From positions 598,754 to 662,753 of the forward strand of contig CAOLHI010000394.1 of the NCBI GenBank assembly GCA_948474755.1: a stretch of DNA of 64,000 nucleotides, written 5' to 3'. How positions within the stretch are numbered: the stretch's first letter is position 1; each line of letters opens with the position of its first letter. Of this stretch, positions 1 to 12,400 are shown in pieces. A model generated the notes under the pieces. The model saw only the letters and a program-made list of their open reading frames with translations, made no database searches and was not told the DNA's origin. This DNA is from Ctenosaura bakeri (Eukaryota; Chordata; Lepidosauria; Squamata; Iguanidae). The translations under genes were made by a program, and so were the position numbers.

Positions 1-2490
1 AATTACATTATGCAAGCTTTCAGAACTTCACTGGCTTCTTCTTCTGGCAAAGATTTTAAAAATAATATAGGAGAAAAATGATGATGAGTCACAGGCCTAC
101 ATTCTGTCTGAGATGTTGTCAGTTTAGATGGTATTGGGGGATTTCAATACAGGTACAAAAGCATATTTGCCATTTTTAAGCTGCTCCCCATTAATAACCT
201 AGCTACAAAAATCTTTACAAGGCAGGCAGCTTTTTTGGAGGGGGGTGTGCTTGGCTCTTAATTTCATAGCAGCCAGAGCAAATGTCGCAACTTGCAACAC
301 TTGAAATGAAATGAAAATCCATTGCCTCTTACCAATGTAGATGCTGTGTGTACATTTTTTAAAAAAAATCCATGTAGCTGTGCATTTGCAGAGATACATA
401 TTTCTGAATAAAATTAACAAATAGATTCTGTGGCTATACAGTTTCAGTAGAAAGGAAACACAGCCATTTCCCACATTCCTCCCATGATTCACAACCACAT
501 GAATTTGTACAGGAAAGCACCAGTTAGTCAGAAACTCCTGGTTGCTGATTCTTTTTGCCATCTGCTTTTTAGCAATAGGATCACATTTCTCTGACAAAAC
601 TGACTGTACGGTAAAGGCTAGGGGAGGGGATACCAAAAAGAGTAAGAAATACATTATTGGGAAAGGAATAAAACAAAATGGGAAGGTGAGACAAGTTTCT
701 TGCTTGTCTGTAGAAACAATACAGCCTTTAAAAGTTTTGTTTTCTGTTATGGTTTACTTTGTAGCTGGTGAAGCATATTGGGAGAATTTTTTGTTACAGT
801 ATTACAGTGTTAGGGAGACCCCTCGTGGTCAAAATATGAATATTTCCTGACATGCAGAAAGCACAGCTTGGATTGTGGATCTACTGAGAAAAAACAAGCC
901 AATGAAACCTAATACAGGGAGGTTAATGGTGATGCTGGATGAAATCATAGGAGTGATTAGAACTCTTAAAAACAACTGTGGGAAGGGGGAGATTTGGATA
1001 GGGCATGTGGCAGAGGTTACTCTTTCCCCAATGTCTTTTGCCTAATGTGATTCTGCCCCACAGTTGCTATTTGCTCCACTATGAAAAAAATGCATCTGAC
1101 ACTCATAACATTTCTTTAGTGGGATCAATAGAAGCAGAGAGGATGGCCAACAGATGCATTGCAGTGGAGACAGAGAATCTATTCCCAGTCTTACTGCTGT
1201 TCCTCCCACAGCTGCTTAAGGTTGTAGGGAATGCTGTCATTTGGGGCCCTCCTTGGATGGTTTTTGTGCAACTTAGAGCACCTATAGGAGGAGCAGCTGA
1301 AAAACTGAGAATGGATTCATCCCACCTTTGATGAAAGGTCCACACCCATTCCTGCTGTCCAGCTCAACTTTGGCCTAAAGATACAGAGCCTTGAGAAGGA
1401 AGGATTCCCTGACTATACTTAGTATCCGAATGGCAGATGGAGGAGGCTTATAGGGCACTGGTCACAGGCTTCCTTAACTATAATGAGATGTATTAAAATT
1501 ATAGTAATTATTTATGAACATGCATCATCACTGTCCACTACATTTTATACCAACCTGCATCCTCTTTAGTCCCTGTTTTGTCTTTCCTCCTTTTTGACAA
1601 TGTGTAAATGACAACTGATTTTTCACAATTCAAAATTATTTTTTCACTGTAATCACAGAGAAGCTCTTTCTGTTGCTACATGGTATCATTATTAAGACTA
1701 ATCCAGATTTGCAAAGTTGTAAGCATTCTTGCAAGTTCAGTAAAGTTGTTCTGCATTTCAGAACATCAGGGCTAAATAGCAAAGGTAGATCTCCTCTGGA
1801 TAGGTGCTTCTTCACAGTACAAGCAACACCATTTCAATTTAAGTGATAGGGAAAAGAAAGCGGGAGGTGGAAGAAGGCAAGATTCTCAGTTTGGTTGTGA
1901 GGTCTGCTCTTAGATATATCCCACATCCAATGCTAAAAAAAAACAGTGATTTCAAAGATCACTTACTTTCTTATGCCATATAATATAATTTTTAAAATGC
2001 AGATTTCTCATACATTCTTAAGCAAACAGATTGGTATCTTTGGTATTGCCATCAAACAAGTAGATTCCCTGATCTGGCTTTACAGTAGTAGTGAGTAACA
2101 TGCAACCCCATAGATGTGTGACAGCAACCTCCAACTTTCATCTCCATTGGCTATGCTGGGCTTGGCTGATGGGATGTATTCTAAAAGTATTGGGAAGGCC
2201 ATGTGATTCCTAGTTTTCCCCATATGCTGTTTTCCCAGTTATCTCCTGTTGTGGAACTTATGGGCATACCCCACCCTGGACTGTGCTTTAATGCTTTTGA
2301 GCATTAGGTTGAGCTTTTGAAAACTTGATCCAAATCTTACTGAAGACAGTGAAGGAAACTTGTACCACAATGAAAAAAGGGCAGCAGAAACAAAGAGCTT
2401 TTTTACGTGTGTAGAATGTGGCTGTCAAGATGTTGTCACGGAGCATGCAGCATTGATCTTGAAAGAGCGGTTTCTAGACTAGGGGGTCAT
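1..2490. other. Upstream flank with no recognised gene
   Basis: This AT-rich sequence has no CpG island and only short non-homologous open frames. I recognise no conserved exon or repeat with confidence. It presumably contains distal regulatory sequence of the gene that starts at 3.28 kb. Confidence 0.5.
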
Positions 2491-2494
2491 CAAC

Positions 2495-2725
2495 ACTGTG
2501 CTACTACAGCATTTTTGTACTACTTTAAGTGCCATGGTTCCATTTGATGGAATCCTGCGATTTACAGTTTAGGAAGAGGCTTAGAATCCACTGCCAGAGG
2601 CCTCTAGCGCTAGAGTTCTGGGGAATGCAATAGAGAATTCACAATCCTTCATCAGACTACAGATCTGCAGAATCTAAGGGGATGAAGCCATGGCAGTTAA
2701 AGTGGAATCAAACTGCTACAACTGA
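2495..2725. mobile_element. Foldback-type MITE (copy 1)
   Basis: The left part (TTTAAGTGCCATGG, then ATGGAATCCTG and TTTACAGTTTAG) is mirrored on the right by CCATGGCAGTTAAAGTGG and CAAACTGCTACAACTG. The whole stretch can fold back on itself. A second copy with the same arrangement lies at about 60.76-60.99 kb. This layout is common among non-autonomous hAT-like elements of squamates; the exact superfamily is inferred. Confidence 0.55.
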
Positions 2726-3137
2726 GCTGTTACTGTAATCTGTTGTTGCTATGTATTGACTGGTTTATTGGTTTTATTACAGGCTGATTTATTGCATTTT
2801 ATTATTTTATAGTTGTTAGGTGTAAAGAAAATAACAATTTTAAAAATATAAATTAATAATTCATAACTCTGCTTATAATAATTCACAGCAGCTGTTGATC
2901 TGGAAGTAGCTTCTGTTCTTTTCAAATACAATTAAGACATAATTTAATCTCATTTCCAAGGAGATATTGTCCAATCAGACTAAGCTTGCCTTTATAAACA
3001 TGTAATATTCTTCCTTAGTTGCTGCTCTTATTTGACCCCTTCAACCCCGTGCACCATTCATTTCTAAGAGGAAAGAATTAGATTTCCATCTGTCTGGTGA
3101 GCTTGTGTTGTGTAAGCACTACAGACAGTGCAGCTAT

Positions 3138-3147
3138 GCTATATAGG
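3138..3147 (+). promoter_or_regulatory. Possible TATA-like element upstream of the gene
   Basis: The motif ctatatagg lies about 135 bases before the ATG, at a plausible distance for a short 5' UTR. The surroundings are AT-rich with few CpGs, so a TATA-type, tissue-restricted promoter is conceivable. No transcript evidence is available, and the match could be chance in AT-rich DNA. Confidence 0.25.
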
Positions 3148-3277
3148 AAACAATGAACCAGGAAGACAGAACTCAGTTAAAACCCAGCTATATCTAGTGA
3201 CTACCGCAGTCTTCTGAAGTCAAAGACAAGAAGCAGTACTTTTTAGTGCAGGAAGGCATCAGCTTCTTTTATCCACT

Positions 3278-3407
3278 ATGCCTGGCTATTCAGAATTTTA
3301 CTTTAATGTGGATCATGGTTATCTAGAAGGACTGGTTCGTGGTTTCAAAGGTGGAATCTTGCAGAATTCTGACTATGTCAACTTAGCACAATGTGAAACA
3401 CTGGAAG
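3278..3407 (+). CDS. ATP6V0D2: Subunit d2 coding exon 1 (residues 1-43 plus one base)
   Basis: ATG at 3278 opens [20 protein letters not shown] and the exon ends in CETLE plus one base before a strong GTGAGT donor. It encodes the conserved N-terminal YFNV(D)[10 protein letters not shown] segment. The start fits because the family has only about 5-8 residues before YFNV. The context (ccactATGc) is a weak Kozak match. The final single base is completed by the first two bases of exon 2 to give the Asp of CETLED. Confidence 0.93.
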
Positions 3408-6400
3408 GTGAGTTGGGTTAAACTGAAGTTTGGCTTTGTGACATTGAAGGTACTATTACTACCTGGATAGCTTTGACTTGTGGATTTACAGGGAAATGGG
3501 GCCATGTTGAATATGATATTTGATTAACTAACTTTTGATGAAGGAGAATTTCAAACATGTTATTGAAATGGACAAATAAAAAAATAGAAATTATCCTTAG
3601 CTGAGGTAGCTTAACTCAGAAATAAAATGAGAAAATAGTGACCAAGATTTGTTACTTTTCCTGAAGAGTTGGTTAGACCTAGACTGATATTCTACAATTA
3701 AAGTAATGCTGATAATGCATTTTGCAGAAATATCTATGATTCTATATGTGTGTATGGAAACAGGGGATTTGATATGGGTTCTGTTAAAAACTTGGAAAAT
3801 TTACTTGTTTATACTTGTTGTTGTTGTTGCTGTTGTTGTGTACCTTCAAGTTGTTTCCAACTTACAGTGATCCTAAGGTGAACCTATCATGGGGTTTTCT
3901 GGGGCTGAGAATGTGTGATGTGCCCAAGGTCAACAAATGGGTTCCTACAGCCAAGTGAAGAAGCAAATCCTAGTCAAGTGCTAACACTACTACACTTCCA
4001 AATCTCTTTGGACAGCATACCAGGTTGTAGCTGAGAGTTTCTTTGAGCTCTAGTCCAAAAAATGAACTTCCCAAAGTTCTGTTCTGTCCTATTGGTAGCC
4101 CAATAATCTATCATAGTACAGTCAGCCATCCACATTTGCTAGGGTTAAGGGTACAGGGCCCTCATAAAAGTGGGGAAATCACAAATATCAAAATGTGTGT
4201 GCATGTCTGTGGGATGGGGGCCAAGGTGTGGTGGGGAGAGTGGGCACTCAAGGTCCAAACCAGGTCAAGGAAAGGAAAAGGAAAGGGGGTGGGTTGGCAT
4301 GATGGCTCTATACTTCTCCCTGACCCACCTCCTTCCTTGGGTTGTGGTGGGAGCATTGGGAGAGGGTTTCTGGTATGGAAGAATCAGGTTGTGAGCCATC
4401 CTTAGGTGGCCAGGCATTGAATGTCCCCCCAGTAACAAAGCATCTGAGATGGGAGGCAGAAATTGGAGAAACTCCCACATAATCAAATCCATGAAAGTCA
4501 AACTCACAAATATGGAAGGCCAATTATATGGTGTATATATTCTATTCACACTTAGTAGCCTAGTCCATAGCAATATCAAGCCACTGCTTCAAATTAACAA
4601 TACTAGTATCTTATACTCAATAATGTGTCTTGTTATTACAAGCTACGCCAGCAATTGTTCTGTCATTGCTGTTTTAAGCCAGGAGCCAGACTACAAACAC
4701 AACGTTAGTTGAAATCTTAGCAGGTAACACAGCATCCATTAGCAGCTGTAGGACACAGATGATCCTCTTTATCATATTTTGTATAAAATATTCTTGCAGT
4801 ATAAAGAAGGAAGGAAGGCCTTTGAGAAGTCTTGGACAGGAGCAATGCAATAGTCATATTTCTTTTCTTTTTTAAATATTTTTATTGAAAATTTAGTTTT
4901 GAAAATAACCCCCCTCCCCACTTCCAAGCTTAAATTTTCTAGTTGAATCTGCTTATTTCCATTACATACAAACAGCAATAGTCATATTTCTAATTATACG
5001 CAGAGGAAGTGCAAAATATTTCCTCCCATATCAGACTGACTTCTAATGTTCTAAAGATAGCTCAATGTCTACACTATTTCACAACATGAACTACTACAGT
5101 CGTGAAGCTGGATGTTTGTGTTCTTCTTGACATTTAATAAGGAATTAAACGCATCAGGCAAATTACCGGTATGTGTTTCTTTCAGTATCAGCATCCCACT
5201 GCAGAAATGGCAGGTAGGACAATGCATTTCTATGTGTACAGGAACTATATTCTCCATGTCATTCAGGGCTGCCTGAGGCAAAGGACAAGATGGCCTGCAC
5301 TCACTCATTCACACACCAGCATATGCTTCCTGAGACAACTGCTTCACTCTGCTGTAAGGAAAGGCCAGCCACAATGCTGAGAGATTTCAACTAGTTCTGC
5401 ATTATGGCTCATGCTTACCTTTCATGCTCGAATGACAATATAACATACCTGTATTGTATGAGCAGTGTTCAACAAACACCCATGCATTTAAAAGGAAGTA
5501 GGGCAATTTCTGCTAGCCCAATTCCCTACTGCCTCATGCTCATGCCGGGCAAGTATTCTTCCCAACTGCTCATTCAATTTTCATGTGAATGGAACCAAAA
5601 ACCCCTCAGAAACCTTATGGATTAGTCTAGTGTGGAAAATAGGGGCTGACACAAGGTCATTCATAGCTGAATGAGTATTTTCAGTTTCAATCTAGGTCTC
5701 TCCACTGCCCGAGTCAAATGTTCTACTCCAGTCTTCTCCAGACTTACTACCATCTAGATGTATTGAAGTAAAGTTCCCATCAGCCTCAATGATCTGGGAT
5801 GACATGAGTAGAACTCCAAAATATCTGGGAGACATAAGAGTAGGCACCAGGCTCCTCCGCATATTCTAACAAAAATTAGTCCACATATACTAGTCCACAT
5901 ATATTCTTAAGGTCAAATATACATGTCTGAAGGTCATCGCAGGATGCACATGGATTTGAATTCACAAGGACAAGCTAAGGTATGAATGACTTCTCGGTCA
6001 TCTTGTGGATAGAGTGTCACATACACATTTTTTACATGGGAATAAGAGTCATGATGCAGCAGAATTCTGGATGCCTTTGGTTATCTGACTCTGTCCCTTT
6101 GCTGCTTATACAGTGTTTTACCAACAGAGCCTTGTTTTTAATTATGCAGCACTTTGTTTAATGTGTAAACCTTCATTGGTTTATACTGGCAGGCTTCAGA
6201 AATAGCAGAGACTACACAAGTAGGTACACACTGACGTGTAATGGTGTAATTATAAACTATGTACAGAAGCTTTGAAAGGATTTCAGTGACTCCAGGTTCA
6301 AGTGACTGTCCTTGTGTATAACTTCTAAAGGGAGATCTGTATGCAGAGGAGTTCTGATACCAATGCTTTCCTAGTCGTTAACAGTATTGGTCATCCCTGT

Positions 6401-9400
6401 CGCTATGAATTGTTTTCTAAGGAAGTTTATGTATGTTTATGTTTATGTTAGGGTAGCACGAGGTAGCTCTTCAGAGCATGTGCAGACTGCTGACAGGGCA
6501 ATGATGTCCAGCTGCAACCAAGCGGCTCCAGGCAGGCCAAAAAAGTTCCAGAGACTCAAAGAAATAAACTCAGGGCTATTTATTTAGTTAAGCACACTGA
6601 GGTTAAGTTAGGGCTTCTGGCAGCATGCTAGGAAGCAGTAAGTAAGACAAGAACAATAAATCAGCAGGTAAAAACACAAACCGGCAGCATGTCTAGATAC
6701 ATTCCATAAATCAGTCAGCAGAGCTGGCATGACCACCAGGAATTGACCCAAATGGTAAAGTACCGTGCCATACCTAAGCCTTTTTAAGGGCTTAACATCA
6801 CCCCAGACCCTATGGGGTGATCCAATCACATTTACAGCAGGCAACCTTCTCACGTTGACAAGGCAAGACCTTCCAAGGCCGGCTAGCCAAAAAATTCTTG
6901 CAGCTGCATTCAAGGTCACATCAGCTCATTCCTGCCATCCATTTAGAAAAACCTTTTTTGCTACACTGCATTCACATTCAGTGCCTCAACATTGTTTTCC
7001 TATTTTAATTTTATTTTTAACTAATGGTTTTATCGCATTTTTTTGTGTGTGTCAAATTTTTTGTTGTGAAATTATTCAGATTTTAGAAAACAACTTTGGG
7101 AATAGGGAAAGCATGGCCCGCAGGCTGCATGCAGCCCATGAGGTCCTACTCTGTGGAAAGCCCCCAGCCCCTCCTTAAAATAAAATGTGTTTATTTACCG
7201 TATTTATTTTTTACCAAAAGTGTGAAAAATTGGCTCAAAACCATTGCCAAACATGGTGGTTTTGCCCTCACAGGCTCCAAGAACTTCCAAGGGTACAAAA
7301 TCCTCCATCCCACCCTCAAATTGGCTGACAATTAACCATCATTAAAAAAAGGAAGTGGCACGAGATCACCTCCAGTCACATTAGGAGTACTGGTGTGGCA
7401 CCATGGGGATGTGGGGTGAAATATCCCCTCCCCAATTGCCCACTCCTGTTTTAGGTCTTGGGTCATTAGACCAGAGTGAACAATCATTTGTAATAGAGCT
7501 TGAGTATTACAACCAAGGATGGTGTAGCTAAACAAACAATTGTTTTTGGATAAAGTCTGACTTTGGCTATTGTGTGTAAGAAAAAAGCATGAAAAGGGAA
7601 ATAAAAGTAGTATTGTAATTCTCTTAATTTTTTTACAGACATTAAGTTTTATTCTTGTTGTTGTTTTTCTTTTTTAAAATTATCTTTCAATTCTGTTTTT
7701 AGACCTGAAGTTACACTTGCAAACCACAGACTATGGGAATTTCTTGGCCAATGAAACTGGCCCCTTGACTGTTTCTGTCATTGATGACAAACTCAAAGCC
7801 AAACTACTGACAGAATTTCAGTATTTTAGAAACCATGCCTTTGAGCCACTTTCTACATTCCTAAACTATATTACGTAAGTAATATTACCTGCTCCAGTAC
7901 TGGAAATCTGGGCACTTTTAATGTATAAATTAAATTAAACAAAATTCCAAGAATGGGTCTCAAGTTACTGCTTCCCTATATGGTGCCTCTAAAAGATATT
8001 ATATTTCATTATATTATTTCTATCTCTAAATTTGCATATTGTTTTTGTTTTATTGGTTGTCACTGAGTGAGGATTTAAGATGACAGTGACCACTTAAAAG
8101 CATCTCCAAAAGAAAGAAGACACATCACCAAAATGCCAAGGAAAGAGAGTGCAGGTTTGCATAATTTTGGATATAAGAAGTGACATTGCAGTATACTGAT
8201 ATAGTATATCAATTAATATGGGGAAATATTATGCAAGCCTGTGTCTTTCCTTCCTCTTCCTTTTGCTGATGTATTACCTCATTTTACGGGGTAGATGCTT
8301 AATGACCACCTTAACAAGGGTTCCCAGATCTCAGAACCTGACCTTTAGTCTAAGGCAAGGAGAAGGAATCACGGCCTGAGCATACTGCCTTGAAAAATGT
8401 GTGTATTTATATTTTCCTCATTACTTAGGCATGGTATTACTTATTTGAATCATAGCCTCTGTACAACTGTGGGTGGTGCTTAAACTATCATACTTAATGG
8501 CATTACCAGGAGCGGTCCCTTGTAACATCACTTTTGTAATGCAGAATCATAGTCTCACAGAGTTGGAAGGTCCTTCCAAGAGCCCTCTGCTCCAACAACA
8601 AATTGACAAATGCAGCAATACATCACTCAAGTGCTCTTGAGGGTGGACATCCAACTTTTATTTAAGCACTTCCCAAAGTTTTAAAAACTTTAACATTTCC
8701 ACAATAAAGGAAGAGATCTTTAAAGAGAGGTTGGATGTCCCTCTTTAAGGGGTACACTTTTGGGCATACCCTGGTAACATCACAAGGGGTCATTCCTACT
8801 CAGGTTTTTGCCCTGAAGGCTTAGGATTCTCCAAATCTGGCCATACCATATCTTCTAACATTTCACAGATGAACATAAGGACACCCATGTGAATTTGTAA
8901 GGCGTGTGGCTGAGCAACATGAGGGCAGGATAACAAAGGTATGGTCAAGCGACAAGGACATCCGTGAAATGTTGCACAGTATGATGTGTGTGTGTGTGTG
9001 TACATATATATATGTATCTCCCACTCTATATCATGGGAGTCAGGGTGACATATAAGCCAAATCAATTCAGATAGAGTAAAACAACTTAAAATTTAAAACA
9101 GACAAAAAGATAATTTAAACAGGCTAAAAGCATAATAAACAATTTAGTATTGATCTATTGACAAGCTTTTTCTATATGTCTGCTTTCCTCAGGCTTTTTC
9201 TTCTGCAGCACCCTATAAACAAAACATGCTGAGAGGGAACTCGAGGCTGCTTTGCAAAGTCCTGTCTATTTTATTCAGCCTTCAAGTTTGCCAAAGATTG
9301 GTGACTGCTTGACTTTTATTCTATGTGGGTTTTCTTTGTCCCTAGGAAGAAAGGAATTGTTTATCTGATTTTTTTTTCTCCTACTAGGTACAGCTATATG

Positions 9401-12400
9401 ATTGACAATGTAATTCTGCTCATTACTGGCACACTGCGCCAACGGCCTATAGATGAACTGGTTCCGAAGTGCCATCCTTTGGGCAGCTTTGAGCAAATGG
9501 AAGCTGTTAGTATTGCTCCAAATCCTGCAGAATTATTTAATGCAATCTTAGTTGACACACCATTAGGTATGTCTCTTAACAATACATGAATAAAAACATC
9601 AGAGTGGGAAATGTAAGGTTGTGGAGGCAGACAGGCAGGCAGGTTTTTTTGTACACAGCCCCCCTCCCCCAGCACCCAAAATATTTGTGGTTATGAAAGG
9701 CCTCTCCTGAGCCTAAAACAGTCCAAAAAGGACAAATAAAAATAAAAATAAAATAAAATAAAAGGGGGGAGGGGGAGAGAGAAAGAAAAAAGAGAGAGAG
9801 AGAGAAGGCAAAATTGCCCCGTGGCACCTAGGGAGCATAGGGAGCCTTTTTGTGTATTTTTTAAGAAAGCCTTCTAAAATGTCAGCAGAAACATGGCCCT
9901 CCAAGGTCATTTTGTATCATGGAAATCCTACACCTCCTCCTCCTCCTCTTCTTCTTTCTCCCCTCCTCCTACCATGAGAGTATCTCATTTCCTCTTCCTT
10001 ATATTATTCAATCATTCATTTCCTCCCTTTCTCCCAAAACTGGGACTCAAAGTGGCTGGCAATTTTTTAAAAAATACAGCTAAAAAAAGGTGAACATTAA
10101 AATGAGATTAAACTGTTAACATGAAATTAAAATTCTTTTTCTCTTTTTCCCTTCCTCCCATCTCCTGTTTCCTCTCTTTGCCCCGTTTGTTGTCTACAGA
10201 ACTTGGTATCAGGCAGGCATTTTTAAAAAAGTAAGAGCTACTGTATATAGCTGGTGAGCTTCATTTGGTTTCCTGCCTGCTTTGCAAAAATACGGGTTAT
10301 TATTTCATACTGACCAAACAATAAATGAATCCAAGGGGGGCGGAATATAAGATGTATCTTTATCTGTCCAATCTTGCTGGGCAGGACTGGAGTTGGGAAC
10401 CTGATGCCCTATGTGTGTCTTGGCCTACAAATACCATCAGCCACAACCAGCATGACCAATTGTAAGGTGTTGTGGTAGTTGCAATGCAACATATTTGGAT
10501 CAATGGGGTAAGGTCTATTGCAGAGATGAGCACATCTGATAGTCTGGGCAGCAATTTTCTGCCCCCAGGACTTCCCCCTCTCCCCACCAAAGGATGCCAA
10601 AAATAGACAAAAAGAAACTAATAGTGACCAGAAGTCCACTTCAGGTTTGGATAGACAATGAAAGAGTGCTATATATGATGAATGAATTGCTGCTCTTGCT
10701 GGCTTCCACGGATGGAAATTCATTCTTTTTACCAAAAAAAGTGAGGAAAGAGTCCATGGAAAACTGGAAGGACTGCAGGTTGCAAAAACAAATTTGGGAG
10801 AAAAAACATGTTGCCTCCAAGATCCATTCTGCTGATCCATGGTCTACTGCTGTATCATCTTAATCCATGCCATCTCACAAAAGCCAGGACTTAAGGACTG
10901 GAGGTAGTTATTTCTCCAGTTTCCTGCCTCTTCTCCTGGAATTGCGGAATTTTATTATAATCTGTCTTGAAGGGGTCTCTGTATTTTGAATCCTGCACAG
11001 TTCTTGGCTTTTAACTGACTTGGATGCCAAAAATGTATACACTTTATTAGTTATATTTGCTACACCACTTTTCCCCCAGGGAGCTTAAAGCTGCTTACAT
11101 ATGATTGTCAGGCAGTTTCACATCCAGCCACTGCAGAAACCCAGATTCCCTTGGGAAAAGTCTGCAAGCTTTTCCAAGCAGCGGAGAGATCGTCCAGGAC
11201 TGTCACAGGTCATTTCCCAGAATGTCCTCCAGCAAATCTTCAGAGATTGGTCCAAACAAGTAATAATTCACTGCTTCACAAGAGCCAAGATGTTCTCATA
11301 GACCAGTGTACTGCCCCCCCAACACCTTAAAAGAAGCCAGCAGCATTTAGAATCAAAATTATAGTAAAAGTAAAAGAAGCAAAGAAAAATATATGAGTAT
11401 GGTTGTGGTAGCTACCTACACTGCACTGTGCAAAACATTATGGAGTTACAATTTAACCCAGTGTTTCAAACCAGGCACCAAAGATTTGGATTAGCAAGCA
11501 TGCCACCTCAAACCATATCATCTTGCTGTACATATATCACAAATATATGTATACATACATACAGCAAAGGAGAAATGCTCAGTGATTATTAACCTTCCCT
11601 TCTTCTGTTGGTGTTATTATTTGTAATACACTGTTAATGCCCTAGGATTTTAAGCACATGGAGGAGGGAGGATTACCCATATGGTTTGGGTCCGGACTAT
11701 CTCCCTGTTTGAGGGAGTCTCTACAGGGAGGCTTCCTTTCTGTCCTGCCACCGTCAGAAGCACATCTAATGTGGACATGCCAGAGGGCTTTCTCATTGGT
11801 TTCTCCCAGGCTGTGGAACAGGAGACTAAGGCTATTTCTGCACGATGTCACTATCCTGCCACAGCAGCAGGTTGTTTCTGGTCTAGGAGTTGTGCTACCA
11901 CACGATGTCATCGCTATCCAGCTGCTATCTCATCCCCAAGTTTCGCCAAACTGCCTTATACTATTTCCAGAAAAAAAATCTGTTAAGAGCCTCTTTTAGT
12001 GCTTCAATCCCACAAGCCAGCTCAGTACAGTACCATAATAGTGCTTAACAGCGCTTCCTGTTATCGCGGATCCAGGAGTGGGTGGGGTGTGGGCGTGCCC
12101 AGGTTGTCTCTCCCCCAGTGACTCCCATGGTGTGCCAAGTTTGGAATCTCCCACCTCTCCATGTTTACTTTAACTTTCTCCTTTGAGTTAACTTTTTTAA
12201 ACACATTTTTAGCATTATAGTGCAAACTTGCAATAGTGTACTTATGTGTCATGATGTTACAATGTGCTAATACAGCTTCCAAAAGAAAAAAAAAACCCTG
12301 ACCAATCAGGGGTGGTGGAGCCGGGTGAAGGTGGGGAAAGAGAGTGGTCAAGGAGGCTGTAGTGTAGAAGGAACACTGGTGGCAGTACTGCTACTCATCC

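Larger units (their letters stand above)
3408..7702 (+). other. Intron 1
   Basis: This 4.3-kb intron has consensus GTGAGT and AG ends. It holds a minus-strand SINE (about 3.81-4.03 kb) and a Tigger-like MITE (4119-4526). From 4.53 to 7.70 kb I see only AT-rich sequence and faint old repeat remnants near 5.74-5.85 and 7.1-7.34 kb. Confidence 0.85.

Noticed and set aside
199..654. 151-codon minus-strand frame at the window start
   Set aside because: No conserved domain, cysteine- and phenylalanine-rich chance composition, and AT-rich DNA with overlapping frames on the other strand.
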